Assembly: GCA_958295775.1 (NCBI GenBank)
Contig: CATQHC010000002.1
Span: forward strand, 1 to 64,000
Direction: 5' to 3'
DNA from: Chloroflexota bacterium
GTDB taxonomy: Bacteria > Chloroflexota > UBA11872 > VXOZ01
Length of the DNA: 64,000 nt
A program made the position numbers and the translations under genes. The first letter of the stretch is position 1. Each line of letters begins with the position of its first letter. The notes below the pieces were generated by a model, which was not told the origin of the DNA, ran no database searches, and saw nothing but the letters and a program-made list of their open reading frames with translations. Shown here one piece after another: positions 32,760-41,385 of the stretch.

Positions 32760-33737
32760 ATGGCAGAACAGATTTACGTCGGCACAGAGCGAGGTATCTA
32801 TCGGCTGTCCCGTGAAGGTGAGGTTTGGTCACTGCAGGCATCCGGCCTGGGCGACCAGGAAATCGAGGCGGTGGCCGCGCATCCCGACGGCCGGCAGGCC
32901 ATTGCCGGTACTCACGGCGCCGGACTATTCGCGACGGCCGACGCTGGTGAGACCTGGGAGGCAGTGACTGACTGGCAGGGGAGTCCCTACATCCGCTCGC
33001 TTGCGTACCACCCGCACGACCCGCGAATCGTCCGCGTTGGTACCGAACCGGCCCGTATGTGGTGCAGCCGCGACGGCGGTGGGACGTGGCAAGAGGAAGG
33101 CGGCTTTACCGCCCTGCCGGGTTGCGCCGAGTGGTTTCTGCCGTATTCGCCGCGCGCCGGCGCTGTGCGCAAGATCATAATGTTGGGTGGGGGTGAGGCG
33201 GCCGTCTGGGCTGCCATCGAGGTAGGCGGACTGGCTGGAAGTCGCAACGACGGCGACACGTGGAGGATCACCGACAAGGTCGGCCAGTGGGAATATCCGG
33301 CGAACGGTCTTCACCCAGACGTGCATAGCATTGACATAAATCCCGCCCAGCCGGATACGATCATGGCGGCCACGGGAGGGGGCGTGTTCCGCTCAGTCGA
33401 CCGCGGCGAGTCATGGCAGCACCTGATCGATGACTACACCCGCGGCGTGTGCATTAAGTCTGACGAACCCGCCACTGTCGTTGTGGGGCCGTCCCGGCGG
33501 GTCGGACACTTGGGTCGCATGATGGTGACCCACGACGGCGGCGATTCATGGCAGGATGCGGAGCAGAACCTCACGTTTCCCCTGGAACGCATGTGCGAGC
33601 ACATCATCTGCGATGCACAGGACGTCTTTGCCGTCGTGCTCGACGACGCGGTCTATCACGCAGAATTCGCCGACCTTGCGTGGCAGCCGGTTGGCAATGG
33701 ACTCCCGTCGCCAACCTGCGTCGCGATTATTGCCTGA
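32760..33737 (+). CDS. Asp-box (BNR) beta-propeller protein, unknown function
   Basis: The 325-residue protein consists of Asp-box repeats of the form SxDGGxTW: ATADAGETW, SRDGGGTW, SRNDGDTW, SVDRGESW and THDGGDSW, spaced about 45-70 residues apart. This predicts a beta-propeller like those in sialidases and glycosyl-hydrolase-related proteins, but catalytic sialidase residues are not evident. No signal peptide is visible, so it is probably cytosolic. The start at ATG 32760 directly precedes AEQIYVGTERGIYRL, the first propeller strand; the frame to 32742 adds six residues. A second, longer protein of the same kind is at 41386-43371. Confidence 0.75.
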   Translation: MAEQIYVGTERGIYRLSREGEVWSLQASGLGDQEIEAVAAHPDGRQAIAGTHGAGLFATADAGETWEAVTDWQGSPYIRSLAYHPHDPRIVRVGTEPARMWCSRDGGGTWQEEGGFTALPGCAEWFLPYSPRAGAVRKIIMLGGGEAAVWAAIEVGGLAGSRNDGDTWRITDKVGQWEYPANGLHPDVHSIDINPAQPDTIMAATGGGVFRSVDRGESWQHLIDDYTRGVCIKSDEPATVVVGPSRRVGHLGRMMVTHDGGDSWQDAEQNLTFPLERMCEHIICDAQDVFAVVLDDAVYHAEFADLAWQPVGNGLPSPTCVAIIA

Positions 33738-33758
33738 GACATCTACCTTGGCTGGCGC

Positions 33759-34739
33759 CTACGAATGCGATGCTGTGGCACTCTCAGTCTCGGGAACAGG
33801 GCGTGCCGCGTCTTTTCGTTGTAGGAAGCCATTGACCACTTCCAGGAATTTCTCGGCTTCTTCCTCATGGGGACAGTGACCGCACTTGGGGAAAACTACC
33901 AATTCGGCGTTGGCAATGTCCTGCTGGAAACGGTAGCCCCAGTGCAACGGAATCACGGCGTCGAATTGGCCCCACATGACGAGCGTAGGCGCGGAAATTT
34001 CCTTGAGGCGGTGCGCGAGGCTGGTCTGTCCAAAGTCGCGGGCGAGTAAGGGGACAATGCCCTCCGTGCCCGGCGTGAGCAGCGGCAGGAAATAGCCATC
34101 GATCACGTCCGGCGTGCACATGCGGTCGGGATCGTAATAGCAATTCCGCAGATACCACGCCACCATGCGCCGCTGCCGCAGCACGAGCGCGACGACCGCG
34201 CTCCCCAAGGGCGTGCCGGCAAAGCGGACGAGCAGCGGCATCACATGGTAGTTGAGGGCGTACCCGGCGGCGCTGATGAGCACCAAGCGCTCGACGCGCG
34301 CGGGGTGCCTGATCGCGAGCGCGGCTCCGACAGCTCCGCCCATGGACAAGCCAATGATGTTAGCGCGGTCGATCCCCAGCGCATCCATGAAGTGCGCAAC
34401 CAGGTCGGCCATGCCGAAAGGCGAGTAGTCGCCGGAACTCGGTTTGTCTGAAAGCCCGTGCCCCTTGAGATCGAGCGCGTAGACGGTGTAGTTCTGGGCA
34501 AACCGGTCGAAGACGAGCCGCCAGGCAAAAAGGCTGGCGCCTATGCCGTGAATCAGGATCAGCGGCGGCCCCGAACCGGCCGTGCGATAGTGAATCCGCA
34601 AGTCGTCTACGGTTACGAATTGACCGTCAGTGTGCAAGGCTTCAACCGGTATCGGCCGCGGCTTAAGGCGCGTATACGCAATGTAGGCTGCCATTGCGGC
34701 GGCGGCCACAATGAAGCCGCGTTTCAGCCAGTTCAGCAC
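33759..34739 (-). CDS. Alpha/beta hydrolase, membrane-anchored
   Basis: The 326-residue protein starts at GTG 34739 with AGAGGAGA upstream. An N-terminal hydrophobic helix (about 6-22) probably anchors it in the membrane. The hydrolase core has ILIHGIGAS (oxyanion region), nucleophile Ser132 in IIGLSMGGAVG, an acid in WGQFDAVIP (about 265), and a histidine in PKCGHCPHEE. All three catalytic residues are present. Such enzymes hydrolyse esters, lactones or epoxides, or break C-C bonds; the substrate is not evident. It converges with the Asp-box gene at 33737, leaving 21 bp between stops. A repeat-bearing gap lies upstream. Confidence 0.87.
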   Translation of the reverse strand: MLNWLKRGFIVAAAAMAAYIAYTRLKPRPIPVEALHTDGQFVTVDDLRIHYRTAGSGPPLILIHGIGASLFAWRLVFDRFAQNYTVYALDLKGHGLSDKPSSGDYSPFGMADLVAHFMDALGIDRANIIGLSMGGAVGAALAIRHPARVERLVLISAAGYALNYHVMPLLVRFAGTPLGSAVVALVLRQRRMVAWYLRNCYYDPDRMCTPDVIDGYFLPLLTPGTEGIVPLLARDFGQTSLAHRLKEISAPTLVMWGQFDAVIPLHWGYRFQQDIANAELVVFPKCGHCPHEEEAEKFLEVVNGFLQRKDAARPVPETESATASHS

Positions 34740-35190
34740 TGCTCTTCTCCTCTGATCTCAGGTCGTATTGCAGCCAGCGCCGCGATTCTGCGCATGGCCT
34801 TGCCGGCAAAGATTCTCCAACAATAGCGGCACTCACTGAGCACTTTGCTTAATGGTACACTAATGCCGCCGCAGGATTGTGCTTCATCGCTTTTTCTCCG
34901 TAGGAATGTTTCCAAGGGTTTCTGTGGAGTGCCCTCCCGGAGACTTAGCGCCTTCAGTTTCCAGAGGATACCTTTGCATAACTCCGTCAATCCGGCGGAA
35001 GCCGGAATCCAGAAGCGCGTTCACACCTATGGATAGCATGATGTCACTACATTTTACCTCCGTCTCAACCTACCCCACTAGGGAAAGAGGTTTCGCAAAG
35101 GGTCTCCAGAGTGTGAGGACTGCGGTACGGGTATTCCTGCCGATCGTCGCCTGTTTCAGCCGGTCCGGCACAGCTTCTTAGAGGTTTCCG
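34740..35190. other. Intergenic gap with dispersed repeats
   Basis: At 34985-35012 the element GTCAATCCGGCGGAAGCCGG has a CCGGC/GCCGG stem and is followed by AATCCAG. Another stretch at 35064-35115 (CCTACCCCACTAGGGAAAGAGG and on) resembles the CTCTCCC repeats elsewhere. No gene is supported. The promoter of thrB should lie near the right end. Confidence 0.5.
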
Positions 35191-36111
35191 ATGTCAGAAG
35201 GCTTCCCGGGATTTCGTGTTCGCGTTCCGGCTACCACGGCCAACTTGGGACCGGGTTTTGACGCCTTTGGCATGGCCTTGACGATTTACAATGATTTTAC
35301 GGTGCGCTTCAGCGACAATGGTCCGGTCGTTTCGATTGAGGGCGAAGGCGCGGGAGAGCTGGCGCGCGATGCGGACAACCTGTTCGTGCAGGCCTTTGCC
35401 CGTGGCTTTGCCGCAGCCGGTTCAGCGCCGCCTGCCATAGAACTGCGCATGCAGAACCACATCCCGCTTGCGCGTGGCTTGGGCAGCAGCGCGAGTGCGG
35501 CGATCGGCGGCCTGGTCGCAGCCAATCGCATTTTGGGAGACGTGCTCAGCGTCGACCGCCTGCTCCAACTCGCGTGCGAAATCGAAGGGCATCCGGACAA
35601 CGTAGCGGCGGCCCTGTTTGGCGGCCTTGTCGTGTGCGCCGCCGAAAGCGGCGCGCTGCCGACCTATACGCGCGTGTCAGTGCCGGGGCAGCTCCAGGCC
35701 GTTGTGTGCGTGCCGGAGCAGCACCTGCCGACGGCGTTGGCCCGCAAGGTGGTGCCGCAGGAGGTTGCCCTCAGCGACGCGGTCTACAATATCGGACATG
35801 CCGCGTTGCTCCTTACGGGCATAATCAACGCTGACGAAGTGTGCATTCGCGTGGGTATGAACGACCGTTTGCACCAGCCCTACCGCGCCACGATCTTTCC
35901 CGCGATGCAGCCCATCATGGCGGCGGCTTTGGCGGCAGGTGCGTGCGGCAGCGCGCTTTCCGGCGCCGGGTCGTCAATTCTCGCACTGACGTTTCGTAAT
36001 CCGGAAGTTATTGCCGGTGCGATGCTCGCCGCCGCGCAGGCCCACGAGACTCCCGCGCAGACGCTTACACTTGCCTGCGCGGAACAGGGCGCCGTCGTCA
36101 CACGGCTTTAG
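35191..36111 (+). CDS. thrB: Homoserine kinase
   Basis: The 306-residue GHMP kinase begins FRVRVPATTANLGPGFDAFGMAL, the characteristic homoserine-kinase N terminus. The ATP-binding motif is PLARGLGSSASAAIGG, and EIEGHPDNVAAALFGGLVV follows. The C-terminal motif GSALSGAGSSILAL completes the site. The enzyme phosphorylates L-homoserine to O-phospho-L-homoserine, the substrate of threonine synthase. Length matches the bacterial family. The ATG at 35191 follows AGAGG. The rest of the threonine pathway is not in the window. It converges with the adenine deaminase gene 86 bp away. Confidence 0.95.
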   Translation: MSEGFPGFRVRVPATTANLGPGFDAFGMALTIYNDFTVRFSDNGPVVSIEGEGAGELARDADNLFVQAFARGFAAAGSAPPAIELRMQNHIPLARGLGSSASAAIGGLVAANRILGDVLSVDRLLQLACEIEGHPDNVAAALFGGLVVCAAESGALPTYTRVSVPGQLQAVVCVPEQHLPTALARKVVPQEVALSDAVYNIGHAALLLTGIINADEVCIRVGMNDRLHQPYRATIFPAMQPIMAAALAAGACGSALSGAGSSILALTFRNPEVIAGAMLAAAQAHETPAQTLTLACAEQGAVVTRL

Positions 36112-36196
36112 CCTTGCGACCGCATAGAATAGCATTTTTCTTGGACAATTCGGAGTCGGCCCTAGACGCCCATCCTAGCAATTGGCGATTGTATGC

Positions 36197-37972
36197 CTAT
36201 TCGACCACGAGGGGCACGGGGGCAAACGCGTCCACGTCAACCAGGCCGCGATTGGTGATCTTTAGCTGGGGAATTACCGGTAGAGCGAGGAATGAGAGCA
36301 GCAGGAAGATATTCTTGCTCGACGTGCCCGTCAGTTGTGCGGCCGCCAGCAGGGCGTGAAACTGCGTCACGACAGAGTCAATCTTCTCAATTGACATAAG
36401 CCCTCCGATAGTCAACGGCAGGCCGGTTACGTTATCTCCAATGGCTGCAGCCATGCCGCCGCCGATTGTCACCAAATGATTGGCCGCTGCCGCCATAGCG
36501 TGTTCATCCGCGCCTGCCACGATGAGGTTGTGGCTGTCGTGGCCCACGGTGGAAGCAACCGCTCCTTGTCTAATGCCCAAGCCGCTCACGAAGCCCACCG
36601 CGTGCAGCCCGGTGGCGTGATGCCGCTCGATCACGGCAATCTTCACCGTGTCCTGGGTGAGATCGGCCTGAATTTCGCCCTCACGCACCGGCAGCGAAAG
36701 CACTCTGTGTTGCGTTGTGAGGCTGCCGTCCGCCGCGCCGATGACGCGTGTAGCCGCTGCGTCGCCTGAGTTACTGCAGGAAACACGGAAATCTGCTGCC
36801 GTAAGCGGCTGGGCGACCGAGACAGTTTGCAGAAGACCCTCATAGACCGTGTGTACCTCACGCCGCTCCGCGCAGCCATTCGTCACCACAATGTTCCCGT
36901 GGCTGATTACGCTTGTGCACTTGAGGCTGTCGAGTGATTCAACGATCGCTAGATTGGCAACTTTCCCGGCAGCGATTTCGCCGCCCTCCGGGTAACCCTG
37001 GTGGCGGAAGAAGCGTGAGAAATAGCGCGCCGGGTGGAGAGTTGCCATGGCGATGGCCTGGATCGTGGCTCCTTCCACGTCCAGATTGCCGTGTTGCACC
37101 AAGATGTCCCTCGCGCGGCGCACGATCCGGTCCACGTGACCGTGTTCCTGCAATTCACCTGCATCGAGGTCGTCACTGCAGAGCATGAATCCATCCAGAT
37201 TCACCCCCTGCTCCGCCAGGTAAGGAAGAATCATGTCCAGGTCTTTGGCGGCGCTGCCGTAGCGGATGGCTACGGTCATGCCTGCCCGGCGCTTCTCCAG
37301 CGCTTCTTCACCCGTGCGGGACTCGTGATCGGACATGATGCGGACCGCGCCGTCGCCTCTACCGTTGGTGATGTAGAGGGTGAGATCGCTGCCCGAGACT
37401 CCCGGCGCGTGGCCGTCAACCACTTTTCCCAGGTCGTACGCACATTCAACTTTCGCGCGCGCTTCGCCGACTTCATAGATGATGCCGGGAAAATTCATCA
37501 TCTCGGCGAGCCCGTAGACCTGTGGATGGGGTAGAAGCTCCTCGACGTCTGCGAGGGATAGCGCGGCCCCGGTATCTTCAAATGAGGTGGCGGGGACGCA
37601 CGAAGGCACACCGATGAAAATATCTATGGGAGCAACGTCAGCATGGCGCAGGAAGAGATCGATGCCGTCTCTGCCGGCTACGTTTGCGATCTCGTGCGGA
37701 TCGACGAACACCGCGGTGGTGCCGTGTCGCACCGCAGCCTGGGCAAATTCGAGCGGACTCAGCAGGCTGCTTTCTATGTGAAGATGGGGATCGATGAACC
37801 CCGGTATGACGTATTGCCCCGCAATGCAAAGTGTCTCAAAGGCTTCCGTCGCGGATAGAGAGGGCGCGATGCTATCGATAAGCCCGTCTTTGATGAGAAT
37901 GTCGCCCGGATAGCAACGCTTCTCAACCACGTCGACTATCGTGCCGCCCTGCAGTAAGAGATCGGCTTTCAT
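36197..37972 (-). CDS. ade: Adenine deaminase
   Basis: The 591-residue amidohydrolase starts at ATG 37972, where TGATG links it to the end of hpt. Metal ligands His63 and His65 sit in GFIDPHLHIESS, and VDPHEIANVAG, VDGHAPG and SDHES carry later conserved residues. The C-terminal domain has IGGGMAAAIGDNVTGLPLTIGGLMS, typical of bacterial adenine deaminase (Ade). It deaminates adenine to hypoxanthine, which the Hpt enzyme encoded just upstream turns into IMP. The pair is therefore a two-step purine-salvage operon. The frame to 38071 overlaps hpt and is rejected. Confidence 0.95.
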   Translation of the reverse strand: MKADLLLQGGTIVDVVEKRCYPGDILIKDGLIDSIAPSLSATEAFETLCIAGQYVIPGFIDPHLHIESSLLSPLEFAQAAVRHGTTAVFVDPHEIANVAGRDGIDLFLRHADVAPIDIFIGVPSCVPATSFEDTGAALSLADVEELLPHPQVYGLAEMMNFPGIIYEVGEARAKVECAYDLGKVVDGHAPGVSGSDLTLYITNGRGDGAVRIMSDHESRTGEEALEKRRAGMTVAIRYGSAAKDLDMILPYLAEQGVNLDGFMLCSDDLDAGELQEHGHVDRIVRRARDILVQHGNLDVEGATIQAIAMATLHPARYFSRFFRHQGYPEGGEIAAGKVANLAIVESLDSLKCTSVISHGNIVVTNGCAERREVHTVYEGLLQTVSVAQPLTAADFRVSCSNSGDAAATRVIGAADGSLTTQHRVLSLPVREGEIQADLTQDTVKIAVIERHHATGLHAVGFVSGLGIRQGAVASTVGHDSHNLIVAGADEHAMAAAANHLVTIGGGMAAAIGDNVTGLPLTIGGLMSIEKIDSVVTQFHALLAAAQLTGTSSKNIFLLLSFLALPVIPQLKITNRGLVDVDAFAPVPLVVE

Positions 37973-38643
37973 CACCTTTCTCTTCCCGCATAGAGCTGCT
38001 CCTGCACCGTAACGATGTACGGCAACATGCGAAACTCTTCGCTGGCGTCGGTACCGTAGCCTACGACCCACCGATCAGGCACGTCAAAGCCGACAAAGTC
38101 CAGGTTCAACGCGGCGCGATTGCTTGCCACTTGCGGTGAGGGCTGCGTGAGGCGTTTGGCGAGCAGAGCGCAGATTCGCACCGAGCGGACACCTTCTGCC
38201 AGGACACGTTGCTTCAGAGTGGTGAGGGTGTATCCTTGGTCGATCAAGTCTTCGACCAGAAGCACGTCTTTGCCTGCCAGGTCCGCGGGCAGCCGCGCCA
38301 CGCTCACTTCGCGGGCCTCTTCATCCTGCTGCTTGATGGAGTGCCCGTAGGCGCTGGTGCGAATGAACTCATAGCGAAACTCCAAGTCCCCAAGCCGCGA
38401 GATAGCGCGGCCAAGGTCCGCCGCAAAGACGAACGCCCCCTTCAGGACGACCAGCAGCACAAGCTCGCTGCAGTCGGCACAACTGTCGTGGATTTGCCGC
38501 GCGAGACCCGCAACCCGCTGTTGCAGCGCCCATTCGGGTATGAGGATACAGTCAACTTTGTCCGCCATCCCCACCGGCAAGCGGTCGTCGTGCGCCGTCG
38601 CCAGACCTCCCTCCGGTACCGTGATGGTTCGATCAAAGCGCAT
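37972..38643 (-). CDS. hpt: Hypoxanthine phosphoribosyltransferase
   Basis: The 223-residue protein has the type-I phosphoribosyltransferase PRPP motif VLLVEDLIDQGYTLTTL (about 128-144). LLVVLKGAFVFAADLGRAI provides the diphosphate loop, and VGFDVPDRWVVGYGTDASEEFRMLPYI the purine-specifying end. It joins hypoxanthine or guanine to PRPP, giving IMP or GMP. The first 25 residues exceed the usual length, so a start at ATG 38568 (MADKVDCILIP) is possible; neither start has a strong ribosome site. Its stop overlaps the ade start. The ceramidase-like gene ends 51 bp upstream on the same strand. Confidence 0.92.
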   Translation of the reverse strand: MRFDRTITVPEGGLATAHDDRLPVGMADKVDCILIPEWALQQRVAGLARQIHDSCADCSELVLLVVLKGAFVFAADLGRAISRLGDLEFRYEFIRTSAYGHSIKQQDEEAREVSVARLPADLAGKDVLLVEDLIDQGYTLTTLKQRVLAEGVRSVRICALLAKRLTQPSPQVASNRAALNLDFVGFDVPDRWVVGYGTDASEEFRMLPYIVTVQEQLYAGRER

Positions 38644-38694
38644 TGCAGGCCGATTCTCTTTTCGTGACTGAATTGGATGCGTGGACCTGCATCG

Positions 38695-40029
38695 CTAGGA
38701 CGTGGCCGCGGTCTCACGCGCGAGTTCCACGGCGGTGTCCACGAATAGGGCTTCGGCTTCGCCGGAATAGCCTGCCGGGTTCTGCGCACCGTGGCGGTAT
38801 GCGTTCACCTCATAGCCGCCGCGCGGAATCTCATCCGCCGTCGGCACATAGCCGATCATGCCGTTGGCAAGTTCCACGTGCAGGGCTTCAAGTCCCAGTT
38901 CGTTCTTGACCCGTTCTTTCACCGCCAGGCCGAACTCGAGGAAGACTTCGCCGGGGAAGCTCGCGAAGACGAGATTGCCGGCGCGTATCACTTGAATTTC
39001 GGCCTGCGGCTCGTAGCTAACGGCGCCGGCCTCGAACTCAGCGATACGGTTGCGCACCCACTTCATGGAGTCACGCCCCACGCTGTCTTGCGTGTCCGGC
39101 CAAATGCCGGTTTCGCGCGCTTCCTGGAAATATGAAAGGTCGTGCACATCCCGCAGCGGCACGGTCACAACCCGCTGGGCCACAGAAACACCGTCCAACG
39201 GCGCACAGTCAATAGTCTCACGCACGTTCACGACCTCCGCGCCGAGGCCGCGCCAGACGCTCTCGAGTTCGTCGAAAGTGGCGGAGCGGAAGTGACTGCC
39301 GTCGCTGGTGAAGTTGGGGCGAATGTTGCCGCAGCAGCCCAGTATGAACGCCGCCGTGTGACCGGCGCCATAGGTCTGCTCCACAAATGCTTTGGCGCCA
39401 CCGGAGTAATCAGCGCTAAAGGCGTAATTCGAGCCGCCCATGCTCGTGGAATGACAAGCGTAGTGGAAGGCTGTGGCCACCGGCGCGCCGTCTTCAGCAT
39501 CGAAGCGCAGGACAGAAACCGTGTGATCGACAACGCCTTCAAGATTGACGCGCATCTCCGTCTTTCCGTCCGTGGTCAGACGCCGGTTTACGGCAAGCGG
39601 GAAGGTGCCGGTGCCCAGCCCGGCTACGACGTTTTGCAGCTTTTGGTTAGCCACTTGCACGCCACCCGCCAGCTTGCGCTCAAGTTCGTGTATGTAGGCA
39701 TCGTTGAACGGGGCATCGTAGCGCCACTCGCGCGTTGACGGGCCGGAGTGGGTATGTGAGCACGTAACCATCACGTGGCTGCCGGGAATATCCGTCTGCT
39801 CTTCCACCTGAGCGCGCACCGCGGCCGTGCTCTCTTCGGTGACACCGACCAAATCGCAAGTGACGATGGCGGCTTTCGTCTCGCCATCGGAAAACACCAA
39901 GACCTTGGCATAGAGGTCGTCGTGAATGTCCGTCGCGCCGTGGGCGCGGGAGCTGTACCCGCCCATCCACGTGCCCACGGAGGGGGTAATGTTGATGCTC
40001 GCAGTCCCCAACTGTACAGGTTTCGCCAT
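38695..40029 (-). CDS. Neutral/alkaline ceramidase-like hydrolase
   Basis: From ATG 40029, behind AGGAGCG, the product is 444 residues. It matches the N-terminal catalytic domain of neutral ceramidases: QLGTASINITPSVGTWMGGY, DDLYAKVLVF, and MVTCSHTHSGPSTREW with its zinc-binding histidines; then FHYACHSTSMGGSNYAFSADYSGGAKAFVEQ with another ligand and FILGCCGNIRPN. True ceramidases are longer and have a C-terminal Ig-like domain that is missing here, and there is no signal peptide. The substrate may therefore be another amide. It precedes hpt-ade on the same strand and follows the winged-helix gene by 63 bp. Confidence 0.82.
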   Translation of the reverse strand: MAKPVQLGTASINITPSVGTWMGGYSSRAHGATDIHDDLYAKVLVFSDGETKAAIVTCDLVGVTEESTAAVRAQVEEQTDIPGSHVMVTCSHTHSGPSTREWRYDAPFNDAYIHELERKLAGGVQVANQKLQNVVAGLGTGTFPLAVNRRLTTDGKTEMRVNLEGVVDHTVSVLRFDAEDGAPVATAFHYACHSTSMGGSNYAFSADYSGGAKAFVEQTYGAGHTAAFILGCCGNIRPNFTSDGSHFRSATFDELESVWRGLGAEVVNVRETIDCAPLDGVSVAQRVVTVPLRDVHDLSYFQEARETGIWPDTQDSVGRDSMKWVRNRIAEFEAGAVSYEPQAEIQVIRAGNLVFASFPGEVFLEFGLAVKERVKNELGLEALHVELANGMIGYVPTADEIPRGGYEVNAYRHGAQNPAGYSGEAEALFVDTAVELARETAATS

Positions 40030-40092
40030 GGTGCGCGCTCCTTCATCTGGTGGTGTCTTGGTGCCCAATGCGCCGTGTTGTCACGGCTGTCT

Positions 40093-41244
40093 TTAGTGTG
40101 CAGTATTTCCTGCCGGTGTGCCAGTGTACGCAAGTTCGCAGGATGAGTCGAAGAAGCCCGCAACTTCCTGCGCGCGGCGTTCAATCTGGGTGCGTTGGCG
40201 CTTGGCGATGGCTTCGAATGGTTCTATAGAGACTTGCAGTGATTCCCCCCGGCGGGTGTACGACCAGACTCCGGCAATGCGTCCGTCGATCAGCAGCACT
40301 GGCGAGAGCCAACCGGCCGCACGGTAGACGCGCTTGTAGCGGTCGTCGGTGACGAGGTGTAACTTGCTGCGGTGTCCCAGCAAGTACACATCAAAGCTGG
40401 GCAGCAGATGCACCACTTGTCTACCGAGCGAGGCCGCTTGCAAGGTCGGTAGGTCGCTCTGCAAGACTGCGGCGTCTATTCCTTCAACCGATATGGTCTC
40501 CATTTCAGGTTGCAGCCTTTGCCAGATGTGCCGCGCATCGCGCACACTCAAACCCGCCCAGGCGGCAAAGTCTTGCACAATAGCCGGCCCGTACGCTGCC
40601 AGGTATCGCCTGAGCAGCCAGTCTTCAGCCTGTTTACCGGGAGTGTCCTGCCAATCCGCAAGCCAGTGGTCGCGCCGCACAAAGGTAGTTTCCTGCCCTT
40701 GGTTGGGTCCGACGCAGAGTTCGCCCTGCAAGCAGACGTATTTTCCCAGTCCACCCCACCCATGCTGGACTAAGTCCTGAATCTGTGGCGCACTGTGCTT
40801 GAGACGTGGCTGAAGCGCTTGCGTGAGTTGGCGGCGCGTGAGCGGACCGTCTCGCAAGGCTGCGAGGATGGCAACGGCCATCGCTTCGATCGCGCGGTCG
40901 TCAACGCCGTACCGGGCCAGCCAACGTCGCTCTTGCTTAAGTCGATAGGGTTTGAGCGCGGCTACGTAGAGGGAGAGCTCGCGCGCAGGCAGCAGATGCA
41001 GCGTGCCGCGCATGCTCCACACTTTGACCAAGGTGTGGTCTTGCCACAAGGCTCGCTCGATGTCCCGCACGGAAACGGCGGCAGTTCGTGTGCGCAACGC
41101 CAACTGCGCGGCAGACATGACCTGCGCTTGCATGCCGCACGTACTGCTCACGACATCAAGCAGGTCTGCTGATGGGGCAGGTTGCGCGAGGAAGTGGCGC
41201 TGGAGCCGAAATGCATGTACCTGTTGCCACGTAAAGTCACTCAT
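40093..41244 (-). CDS. Winged-helix DNA-binding protein of the AlkZ/YcaQ (HTH_42) family
   Basis: The 383-residue protein begins with FRLQRHFL and carries CGMQAQVMSAAQLALRTR near residue 37. The Gln-Ala-Gln of this motif corresponds to the catalytic QxQ of AlkZ DNA glycosylases. Three winged-helix units follow, with WSMRGTLHLLPARELSLYVAAL, RDGPLTRRQLTQAL and FAAWAGLSVRDARHIW. The C-terminal beta barrel has LLPSFDVYLLGHRSKLH and GRIAGVW. AlkZ-type enzymes unhook interstrand DNA crosslinks; other HTH_42 proteins are of unknown function. DNA-repair activity is plausible but not proven. A terminator separates it from the upstream Asp-box gene. Confidence 0.85.
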   Translation of the reverse strand: MSDFTWQQVHAFRLQRHFLAQPAPSADLLDVVSSTCGMQAQVMSAAQLALRTRTAAVSVRDIERALWQDHTLVKVWSMRGTLHLLPARELSLYVAALKPYRLKQERRWLARYGVDDRAIEAMAVAILAALRDGPLTRRQLTQALQPRLKHSAPQIQDLVQHGWGGLGKYVCLQGELCVGPNQGQETTFVRRDHWLADWQDTPGKQAEDWLLRRYLAAYGPAIVQDFAAWAGLSVRDARHIWQRLQPEMETISVEGIDAAVLQSDLPTLQAASLGRQVVHLLPSFDVYLLGHRSKLHLVTDDRYKRVYRAAGWLSPVLLIDGRIAGVWSYTRRGESLQVSIEPFEAIAKRQRTQIERRAQEVAGFFDSSCELAYTGTPAGNTAH

Positions 41245-41297
41245 GTCGATATGCCAGTGTGTGCGGATAGAGAATGCAGTCTAAGGCAGTAATAACA

Positions 41298-41332
41298 ATA
41301 GCTACGTGCCGTGACTTGCGGCACGTAGCTAT
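41298..41332 (-). terminator. Rho-independent-type terminator of the Asp-box gene
   Basis: A perfect inverted repeat ATAGCTACGTGCCG/CGGCACGTAGCTAT with a 7-base loop ends in TGTTATTAC on the minus strand. It lies 54 bp past the stop of the 661-residue gene and before the start of the winged-helix gene. The U-tract is interrupted. Confidence 0.7.
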
Positions 41333-41385
41333 TGGGGTTTTCTGATATGAAGCCTACGCTCGCACGCAGGGACTCTTGCAGTCAC

